From contig CABUTP010000128.1 in the NCBI GenBank assembly GCA_902494545.1, positions 1-5,046 of the forward strand: DNA of 5,046 nt. The letters are read 5' to 3'. Under the pieces are notes generated by a model, which searched no databases, was not told where the DNA came from, and worked only from the letters and a program-made list of their open reading frames with translations. Below are positions 1 through 5,046 of the stretch, piece after piece. Both the position numbers and the translations under genes were made by a program. Source of the DNA: an uncultured Collinsella sp. Its GTDB lineage: Bacteria; Actinomycetota; Coriobacteriia; Coriobacteriales; Coriobacteriaceae. How positions within the stretch are numbered: the stretch's first letter is position 1; every line of letters starts with the position of its first letter.

Positions 1-1640
1 CGCGGCGTAGAGATGCCATACCCGCGCTTGCGCAAGTCCTTGGCCAGTATATCGCGGCCGGCAGCAGCGTCGTCGTCCTTGGTCGCGGCGGCAAAATAGC
101 GGCGGATCTTTGACTTGGCGGAAGGTGTCTTAACGATCTTGAGCCAATCACGAGACGGCTTGGAACTCTTGTTGGTCAGGATTTCAACGCGGTCGCCCGT
201 CTTGATCTCGTGCGTGAGTGGGGCCACCGCGCCGTTGATCTTAGCGCCGACGCAGTGATTGCCCACCTCGGTGTGAACGGCGTAGGCAAAGTCGAGCGGC
301 GTGGAGCCGGCACGAAGCGCCATGACCTCGCCCTTGGGCGTAAAGACGAAGATCTCTTGATCGAAGAGGTCGACCTTCAGCGAATGCAGATATTCCTTGG
401 CGTCGGTGATCTCATCAGACGCAGCCCAATCGAGCGAATGCTTAAGCCAGTTGATCTGATCGTCCAAACGTTGAGCGTCATTGGTCTTGGAAGCAGACGA
501 TCCGCCCGATTTCTTATAGAGCCAGTGGGCGGCAATGCCGTACTCGGCCTGCTCATGCATCTCATAGGTTCGAATCTGAATCTCGAGCGGGCGGGCCGTG
601 GGGCCGATTACCGTCGTATGGAGCGACTGGTAGTTATTGACCTTGGGCATGGCGATATAGTCTTTAAAGCGACCGGGCATGGGGTGCCACAGCGTATGTA
701 CCGCACCGAGCGTGGAGTAGCAATCGCGCACCGAATGCGTGATGACGCGCAGTGCCACCAGGTCGTAGATCTCGGAGAACTCCTTGCCCTTGCGCTTCAT
801 CTTTTGGTAGATGGACCAATAGTGCTTGGAACGGCCGTTGATCTGGAAGTCTTCCAGGCCAATGCGGTTGAGCTCGTCGGTGAGCGTCTTGATGGTCTCG
901 GCCAGATAGCGCTCGCGAACCTCGCGCGACTCAGCCACCATGCGCGCAATGCGCTGGTAGGCATCGGGCTCCAGGTAGAAGAAGGACAGGTCCTCGAGCT
1001 CCCACTTAATAGAGCTCATGCCCAGACGGTCGGCCAGGGGCGCATACACGTCCATGGTCTCGCGGGCCTTAAACAGGCGACGGTCCTCGCGCAGAGCTGC
1101 AAGGGTGCGCATGTTGTGCAGACGGTCGGCAAGCTTAACGATAATGACGCGGATGTCCTTGGACATGGCGAGGAACATCTTGCGCAGCGTGAGGGCCTGT
1201 TTCTCGTCCATGCTATCGACTTCGATGTTGGTGAGCTTGGTCACGCCATCGACGAGCTCGGCCACCGTATCACCAAACAGGCCGGAAACATCGGCGAGCG
1301 AGGTCTCGGTGTCCTCGACGGTATCGTGCAGCAGCGCGGCGCACACCACATCGCAGTCCATCTTGAGATCGGCCAGAATGATGGCCACCTCGACGGGATG
1401 GTTGATGTACATCTCACCCGAGCGCCGCTTTTGGTTGCAATGCTTCTCGGCAGCAAAGCAGTAGGCCTGCTCAACCTTAGAAAAGTCGTCCTCATTCATA
1501 TATTTGAGGCACAGGCGCTCCAGTTTGTCGTAGCTGTCCGCCATAATCTCGGGCGGCAGCTCATCGGCATGCTTATAGTGCTCCATCTCCGAAAACGGCT
1601 GGAGGGTGGAATCATGGGCGGTACGGGCTGCGGCATCCAT
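1..1640 (-). CDS. rel: Bifunctional (p)ppGpp synthetase/hydrolase of the RelA/SpoT (Rel) family, 3' end outside window
   Basis: Long RSH enzyme that transfers pyrophosphate from ATP to GDP/GTP to make (p)ppGpp and also hydrolyses it; cytoplasmic and ribosome-associated in known homologues. 546 codons are present, against roughly 730-800 residues for the family. The HD hydrolase domain (about residues 55-210) keeps R72, H81, the H105-D106 pair, E109-D110 and the LADRLHNMRTL motif (171-181), so hydrolysis is expected. The synthetase domain (about 260-375) shows GRSKH (269-273), YDLVALRVI (292-300), RFKDYIAMPK (324-333), NYQSLHTTV (336-344), EIQIRT (353-358) and AEYGIAAHW (365-373). RFKD is the RXKD form typical of bifunctional Rel, not the EXDD form of proteobacterial RelA. 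The TGS domain (about 429-490) begins EIFVFTPKGEV. The remaining helical, zinc-finger/RIS and ACT regions are cut off. ATG at 1640 is chosen because a ribosome binding site lies just upstream. The N-terminus is some 28 residues longer than compact Rel proteins. It lies 15 bases after the recJ stop and is probably co-transcribed. Confidence 0.96.
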   Translation of the reverse strand, partial: MDAAARTAHDSTLQPFSEMEHYKHADELPPEIMADSYDKLERLCLKYMNEDDFSKVEQAYCFAAEKHCNQKRRSGEMYINHPVEVAIILADLKMDCDVVCAALLHDTVEDTETSLADVSGLFGDTVAELVDGVTKLTNIEVDSMDEKQALTLRKMFLAMSKDIRVIIVKLADRLHNMRTLAALREDRRLFKARETMDVYAPLADRLGMSSIKWELEDLSFFYLEPDAYQRIARMVAESREVRERYLAETIKTLTDELNRIGLEDFQINGRSKHYWSIYQKMKRKGKEFSEIYDLVALRVITHSVRDCYSTLGAVHTLWHPMPGRFKDYIAMPKVNNYQSLHTTVIGPTARPLEIQIRTYEMHEQAEYGIAAHWLYKKSGGSSASKTNDAQRLDDQINWLKHSLDWAASDEITDAKEYLHSLKVDLFDQEIFVFTPKGEVMALRAGSTPLDFAYAVHTEVGNHCVGAKINGAVAPLTHEIKTGDRVEILTNKSSKPSRDWLKIVKTPSAKSKIRRYFAAATKDDDAAAGRDILAKDLRKRGYGISTP

Positions 1641-1655
1641 CGAGGTCCCCTTCCC
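1641..1655 (-). promoter_or_regulatory. Ribosome binding site and intergenic gap of rel
   Basis: The whole gap between the recJ stop (TAG, 1658-1656) and the rel ATG is 15 bases. Read on the minus strand it is GGGAAGGGGACCTCG. The AAGGGGA at 1652-1646 is a good Shine-Dalgarno match five bases before the ATG. No terminator fits here, which supports co-transcription and likely translational coupling. The gap is in frame with both genes and contains no stop of its own. Confidence 0.8.
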
Positions 1656-4600
1656 CTAGGCCCGCGGTACGATCGGGCGGTTAACTTTGGCTAGCATATC
1701 AGAAGCGCACGAATCGAGCGCCCAGCTCCGGAAAGCCGAGAACTCCATGCGCGAGCGCAGACCCTCCAAATAGCGAATTGACCTGCTCAATTGCACACGT
1801 CCGGGGTTTTCTGCCATCGCGATGCGACGGGTGTCGTCAAACCCCGAAACGCGACAGAAACCAAGCTCTTCGAAGATTCCCAGACCGCTTGCCACCGAGC
1901 GCTCGTCAACCGGCGTGCGAGCATCGATGGCAAGGCACATCTGCGCGATGTCGATATCGCTCGCACTAAATGAGTCGGCTCCGGTCTTGCCGCGGTTGGA
2001 GCGCCACATAGTCTGCAGCGCGCGATAGAGCGTGACGAGCTCGTCGCGCTCGGGCGCGTAGCAGTCGAGCAGGCGCTCGTTAATGCGAGCGTCACGCGAC
2101 GAATAGAGCAGGTGAATCACGGCAGGTTGGCCGTCGCGACCGGCGCGTCCGCTCATCTGGTTGAACTCGATGGCGCCAAACGGCATGTGGTAGAGCACGA
2201 CATGGCGGATATCGGGAAGGTTGACGCCCTCACCAAAGGCAGAGGTCGAAACGATGCAGCTGAGGCTTCCGTCACGAAACGCTTCCTCGACACGGCGACG
2301 ATCGGAGCGCGCAAGCCCCGCGTTATAGAACGCGATGCGGGTCGCGCAATCGGGTACCCGCTTGCGCAACGTTTTAGCAAGCGCCACGGACTGGTCGCGC
2401 GAGTTGACGTAGATGACGGTCTTCTCCCCCGTCGCCACGATTGACACCAGGCGGTTCTCGCGGCTCGCAAGATCTCGGTCATCCTCGAGCTGCAAGTTCT
2501 CGCGCACCGTCTCATCGACCACCGTACGGGTAATCGGTAGCACGCGGGCGAGCTCGGCCACAACCGGAGCCGTTGCGGTAGCAGTCGTGGCCAGAACGAC
2601 CGGGTCGCCCAGGGCCTTGAGGATATCGGGCATGTCGAGATAGGCGCTGCGGTCGCCGCCCTTGGCAAGACCGGCATGATGCGCCTCATCGATAACGACA
2701 AAACCGATGCGGCCCGAACGCGCAAAGCGGTCGCGGTGAATGGACAGGAACTCGGGCGTCGTGAGCACGATGCCGGTGCGGCCCGAAGCCAAGCCGGCAA
2801 ACACGTCATCGCGCGCCGCCTCCACGGTCTCGCCGGTCAGCACGCCTACGCCAATGCCGAGCGCGGCCATCGTCGACGAGAGGTGATAGGCCTGGTCGGC
2901 AACGAGCGCGCGCAGCGGATAGACAAAGATGCTCGCACGCCCGCGAAGGACCGCCTCGCGCGCGGCATGCACATGGAAGATAAGAGACTTGCCGCGCCCC
3001 GTTCCCATAACGGCCAGAACACTTTGGTGATCGGCCAGGGCATCGAGCGCCTCGACCTGCGCGCGGTGCGGCTGGTTCGAGCCGATAAAGCTATGGATAA
3101 GCGAGCGCGTCAGCTCGGTATAGGAAAGCTGGGCGAGCGTTTGGCGCTTGCGGGACTCCAGACGCAGACCGGCGTCCGCAGGCTCCACGCCGCGGCGAAG
3201 CTCACATGCCGGGTCGTCAACGCTGGGCGCCGTGGTATCGCGGACCAAGACATCCTTGATCATAAGCTTGGGCTTTACGCGACCTTGCCAATGCTCGGCC
3301 ACGGCCTCGAACACCAAGTCGACAGCGCTATCGCAATTGATGAGCTTATCGATCTGCGGCACGCGGAACATAATGGCCGGCACACTCGCGGCGCCATCGG
3401 TCGCCACGAAGCGCATGTGCTCGCCGGTTTTGCCCACCACGGCGCGGTCGCACATTGTCACGCCCTCGGCCGCCAACAGCGGCACCTTGTTGCCCTGGCC
3501 AAACGGCTCAAGACGGGAGATCTGCTCGATGGTCTCAATATTCAGCTCGGAGAGGTCGACGGTGGCAGCAACCTCGTCGGTGTCCTCAAAGTCCTCGGCG
3601 GGGAGCTCGGACAGCACGGCGGAAAGACGACGACGGAACTCGTCGAGCTTGGACGCCTCGATGGTCACGCCCACCGCACCCGCATGCCCGCCGCGACGAA
3701 TCAGCAGATCGGAGCAGCGCTCTACGGCGTCGAACAGGTTGACCTTGCCCACCGAGCGGCCCGAACCGCGAGCGATACCGTCTTCGATCGAGAACAGCAG
3801 CGCCGGCACGTGATAACGGTTGGTCAGGCGGCTCGCTACGATGCCCTTGACGCCCTCGTGCCAGCCCTCACCGCCCACGACGATTGCGCGACCGCCATCA
3901 TAGGTCTCCTCGACCTTTGCCATGGCATCGCGCGTGAGCTCCGCCTCAATCTCGCGACGCTGACGGTTGATCTCCTCGAGCTCGGCCGCCAGCGCGCTTG
4001 CCTCGATAGGATCGCGGGCAAGCAGCAGGTCGAGCGCCAGCTTGGGATCGGCCATGCGGCCGGCGGCGTTCAAGCGGGGAATGAGCGAAAACGACAGGCC
4101 ATCGGCCGTAATGCTTGAGAGGTCGGCCTTGGCAAGTGCGGCCAGCGCGATATAGCCAGGACGGGCGGTCACGCGCATCTGCTGGATGCCTTCGGCGACC
4201 AGCGCGCGGTTCTCGGGCGTCAGCGGCATCATGTCGGACACGGTACCAAGCGCCGCAACCTCGATCAGCGAACGCCAATACGACGGCTTGCCCAGACGCT
4301 CGCCCAGGACCTGCACCAGCTTGAGCGCCACGCCGGCACCGGCAAGCTCGCGCGAGGGACCCTCGTCCTCGAGCTTTGGGTCGGTCAGGGGCACGCCCTG
4401 CGGCACCTGGTCGGACGGCTCATGATGGTCCGTGACCACCAAATCGATCCCCAGGCTCTCCAGATAGGAAACCTCTTCCTTGGCGGCAATGCCGTTATCG
4501 ACGGTCACGATCAGCTGGGGGCGAGCGAGCTCGTTAACGCGGTCGAGCGCCGCGCGCGAAAGACCGTAGCCCTCGTCAAAGCGATGCGGAATAAACGGTG

Positions 4601-4943
4601 TGACATCAGCGCCAAACGTGCGCAGCGCCTCGGTCAACAGGCAGGTCGACGTAATACCGTCAACGTCAAAATCGCCAAAGACCGCGATGCGCTCGTGGTT
4701 GCGAATAGCGCGCTCGACGCGGTCGGCAACGACCGACATGCCCGGGATAATGAGTGGGTCGGCCCAGTCGCGATCGAGCGAAGGCGTCAAAAACAGCTGG
4801 CCTTCCTCGATGGATGTAATGCCGTGCGCAACCATAATGCGCGCCACCAGCCCGGGTATGCCCAGGCCAGCCGAAAGCTCCTTTTCGAGCTCGGGGTTTT
4901 GCTGAGCGACCGCCCAGCGATGCGTCGTCTTAAGCGATGACAT
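1656..4943 (-). CDS. recJ: RecJ single-strand DNA exonuclease fused to a RecQ-like SF2 helicase
   Basis: 1095-residue protein; stand-alone RecJ is about 560-800. RecJ degrades single-stranded DNA 5'-3' in recombination, base-excision and mismatch repair. Residues are counted from ATG 4943. DHH domain: DFDVDG (91-96), TVDNG (147-151), TDHH (171-174), GTVSD (233-237) and RLNAAGR (290-296); all metal-ligand motifs are intact. A charged linking helix spans about 318-345. DHHA1 domain: GWHEGVKGIVASR (360-372) and RGGHAGA (417-423). The OB-fold region (about 460-568) contains EPFGQGN (479-485). After a linker (569-610) comes a helicase core: Walker A GTGRGKS (647-653, K652), YPLRALVADQ (675-684), TTPEFL (728-733), DEAH box VIDEAHH (750-756), ATTATATA (785-792), IYVNSRDQ (844-851), STSAFGEGVNLPD (899-911) and QMSGRAGRDG (929-938). 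The tail (943-1095) resembles the C-terminal domain of Firmicutes RecJ. The start is chosen for its strong ribosome binding site; an in-frame GTG at 4988 would add 15 residues but has a poorly placed one. rel follows at 15 bases. Confidence 0.95.
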   Translation of the reverse strand: MSSLKTTHRWAVAQQNPELEKELSAGLGIPGLVARIMVAHGITSIEEGQLFLTPSLDRDWADPLIIPGMSVVADRVERAIRNHERIAVFGDFDVDGITSTCLLTEALRTFGADVTPFIPHRFDEGYGLSRAALDRVNELARPQLIVTVDNGIAAKEEVSYLESLGIDLVVTDHHEPSDQVPQGVPLTDPKLEDEGPSRELAGAGVALKLVQVLGERLGKPSYWRSLIEVAALGTVSDMMPLTPENRALVAEGIQQMRVTARPGYIALAALAKADLSSITADGLSFSLIPRLNAAGRMADPKLALDLLLARDPIEASALAAELEEINRQRREIEAELTRDAMAKVEETYDGGRAIVVGGEGWHEGVKGIVASRLTNRYHVPALLFSIEDGIARGSGRSVGKVNLFDAVERCSDLLIRRGGHAGAVGVTIEASKLDEFRRRLSAVLSELPAEDFEDTDEVAATVDLSELNIETIEQISRLEPFGQGNKVPLLAAEGVTMCDRAVVGKTGEHMRFVATDGAASVPAIMFRVPQIDKLINCDSAVDLVFEAVAEHWQGRVKPKLMIKDVLVRDTTAPSVDDPACELRRGVEPADAGLRLESRKRQTLAQLSYTELTRSLIHSFIGSNQPHRAQVEALDALADHQSVLAVMGTGRGKSLIFHVHAAREAVLRGRASIFVYPLRALVADQAYHLSSTMAALGIGVGVLTGETVEAARDDVFAGLASGRTGIVLTTPEFLSIHRDRFARSGRIGFVVIDEAHHAGLAKGGDRSAYLDMPDILKALGDPVVLATTATATAPVVAELARVLPITRTVVDETVRENLQLEDDRDLASRENRLVSIVATGEKTVIYVNSRDQSVALAKTLRKRVPDCATRIAFYNAGLARSDRRRVEEAFRDGSLSCIVSTSAFGEGVNLPDIRHVVLYHMPFGAIEFNQMSGRAGRDGQPAVIHLLYSSRDARINERLLDCYAPERDELVTLYRALQTMWRSNRGKTGADSFSASDIDIAQMCLAIDARTPVDERSVASGLGIFEELGFCRVSGFDDTRRIAMAENPGRVQLSRSIRYLEGLRSRMEFSAFRSWALDSCASDMLAKVNRPIVPRA
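1659..2117 (-). other. C-terminal domain of the fusion, similar to the Firmicutes RecJ C-terminal domain
   Basis: Residues 943-1095. Landmarks are IHLLYSSRDARIN (943-955), APERDELVTLYRAL (963-976), IFEELGF (1023-1029) and ENPGRVQLSRSIRYLEG (1045-1061), ending in a helical FSAFRSWAL stretch. From memory, the C-terminal domain of Firmicutes RecJ (Pfam family ssDNA-exonuc_C) shows the same order: a PxREQFxxLYxFL helix, a winged-helix-like block with FxELxF, then an ENPxKRxLSxSxxY block and a closing FxxLKxW. The four scattered cysteines (C960, C1003, C1029, C1079) do not form a zinc cluster. The match is recalled, not computed. Confidence 0.6.
2130..3071 (-). other. Helicase core inside the RecJ fusion (two RecA-like lobes)
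   Basis: This segment encodes residues about 625-938 of the fusion and holds every canonical SF2 motif in order: a Q-like entry (PHRAQVEAL), I, Ia, Ib, II (DEAH), III, IV, V and VI. The SGRAGRDG of motif VI and the AFGEGVN of motif V point to the RecQ side of SF2. It departs from true RecQ in lacking the aromatic-rich loop with W and F after the DEAH box, the cysteine cluster of the zinc-binding RQC domain, and an HRDC domain. The lysine of Walker A (K652), D752-E753 and the motif VI arginines R933 and R936 are present, so ATP hydrolysis is expected. Describing it as RecQ-like is safer than calling it RecQ. Confidence 0.88.
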
Positions 4944-4995
4944 AGGCGCCCACCCCCGATAGGGGCAGGTCGCCGCGATACCTCTCACGGTTCAT
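4930..4995 (-). CDS. Possible 21-codon upstream ORF overlapping the recJ start
   Basis: ATG at 4995-4993 is preceded by AGAGGA (5010-5005) with a nine-base spacing, a normal ribosome binding site. The frame runs 21 codons (starting MNRERYRG, ending GVGAYVIA) to TAA at 4932-4930. It overlaps the recJ ATG by 14 bases in another frame, an arrangement typical of translational coupling. The same frame stays open upstream to the window edge, so it may instead be the last part of an upstream gene whose start is not visible. The peptide resembles no family I recognise. Confidence 0.25.
   Translation of the reverse strand: MNRERYRGDLPLSGVGAYVIA
4951..4957 (-). promoter_or_regulatory. Ribosome binding site deciding the recJ start
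   Basis: GGGGGTG on the minus strand pairs with the 16S anti-Shine-Dalgarno tail as GGAGGTG would, with one G-U wobble. It ends seven bases before ATG 4943. This is better placed than anything before the alternative GTG at 4988, where the AGAGGA lies about 16 bases away, so it fixes ATG 4943 as the likely start. Confidence 0.65.
4954..4965. other. Small inverted repeat overlapping the recJ ribosome binding site
   Basis: CCCC-GATA-GGGG on the plus strand, or CCCC-TATC-GGGG in the mRNA sense, gives a four-pair all-GC hairpin. Its 3' arm is part of the GGGGGTG ribosome binding site of recJ. It could lower recJ initiation unless ribosomes translate through it from the small upstream ORF. The stem is short, so this may be chance. 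Confidence 0.25.
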
Positions 4996-5015
4996 AGCGA
5001 TGAGTCCTCTGTGTA

Positions 5016-5033
5016 TGCCCGCTTCGGCAGGCA
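5016..5033. other. Small hairpin upstream of recJ
   Basis: In the mRNA (minus) sense TGCCTGC-CGAA-GCGGGCA folds into a seven-pair stem with one U-G pair and a CGAA loop. On the plus strand it has a C(TTCG)G loop with one C-A mismatch. No T-run follows on either strand, so it is not a standard intrinsic terminator. It ends about six bases before the AGAGGA of the small ORF. Confidence 0.3.
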
Positions 5034-5046
5034 GATCTGTTGAACG

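Larger units (their letters stand above)
4944..5046 (-). other. Upstream region of recJ; possible end of an unidentified upstream gene
   Basis: All three minus-strand frames enter open from the edge. One ends with TGA at 4994-4992, forming an ATGA overlap with the small ORF start (last residues RAYTEDSSL). One ends with TGA at 4987-4985. The third ends with TAA at 4932-4930. Too little sequence is present to say which, if any, is a gene. No convincing -10/-35 promoter and no T-run terminator is visible, so recJ may be read from a promoter outside the window. Confidence 0.4.

Noticed and set aside
210..1694. 494-residue plus-strand open frame opposite rel
   Set aside because: It lies codon-on-codon antisense to rel, where stops appear only opposite TTA, CTA or TCA codons, which this GC-rich genome rarely uses; it ends exactly opposite a CTA leucine codon of recJ. 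The translation is rich in H, R, L and G with no recognisable domain, while the minus strand encodes conserved Rel motifs.
1693..1698. Extended -10-like TGATATGCT on the minus strand about 50 bases before rel
   Set aside because: No reasonable -35 hexamer at 16-18 bases upstream and it lies in recJ coding sequence; one hexamer alone does not support an internal promoter.
2153..2809. 218-residue minus-strand open frame inside the helicase region
   Set aside because: Out-of-frame shadow rich in R, S and C within a well-supported coding frame; no motif of its own.
2676..4118. 480-residue plus-strand open frame opposite the recJ fusion
   Set aside because: Same codon-aligned antisense shadow; low-complexity H/R/A/L composition and no family resemblance, while the minus strand carries clear RecJ and helicase motifs.
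4944..4988. Upstream GTG start at 4988 for recJ adding 15 residues
   Set aside because: The added residues resemble no RecJ N-terminus, the nearest upstream ribosome binding site is too far away, and ATG 4943 has a well-spaced GGGGGTG.
5016..5033. Hairpin read as an intrinsic terminator of an upstream gene
   Set aside because: No run of T follows the stem on either strand and one pair is a wobble or mismatch.

Overview
The window is an ordinary-looking, gene-dense chromosomal segment of high GC by eye, with codons ending mostly in G or C. All supported genes lie on the minus strand. No tRNA, rRNA, CRISPR array, insertion sequence or long repeat is visible. A GC-rich bacterium with Shine-Dalgarno signals, a recJ gene directly next to a rel gene, and a RecJ carrying a Firmicutes-like C-terminal domain suggest Actinomycetota of the class Coriobacteriia (Collinsella or a relative). 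This assignment is inference from gene content and style, not a database match.

Reading in the direction of transcription, from high to low coordinates: (1) 5046-4944 is a short leader with a small hairpin and an AGAGGA-ATG signal that opens a 21-codon ORF overlapping the next gene. The tail of an unidentified upstream gene may enter here. (2) 4943-1656 encodes a 1095-residue protein. Its N-terminal half is a complete RecJ 5'-3' single-strand DNA exonuclease (DHH, DHHA1 and OB domains). This is followed by a complete RecQ-like superfamily 2 helicase core and a C-terminal domain resembling that of Firmicutes RecJ proteins. (3) After a 15-base gap holding a ribosome binding site, 1640-1 encodes the first 546 residues of a long RelA/SpoT-family (Rel) enzyme with intact (p)ppGpp hydrolase, synthetase and TGS domains. 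It runs off the window.

The two large genes almost certainly share one transcript. The first would combine end-resection and unwinding in one polypeptide, the two activities that RecQ and RecJ supply separately in the RecFOR pathway of other bacteria. The second makes and degrades the stringent-response alarmone. Adjacency of recJ and rel is familiar from Firmicutes, where apt usually lies between them. Here apt is absent and the spacing is minimal. The most notable item is the RecJ-helicase fusion, in particular the possibility that the C-terminal domain of ordinary Firmicutes RecJ is what remains of such a fused helicase.
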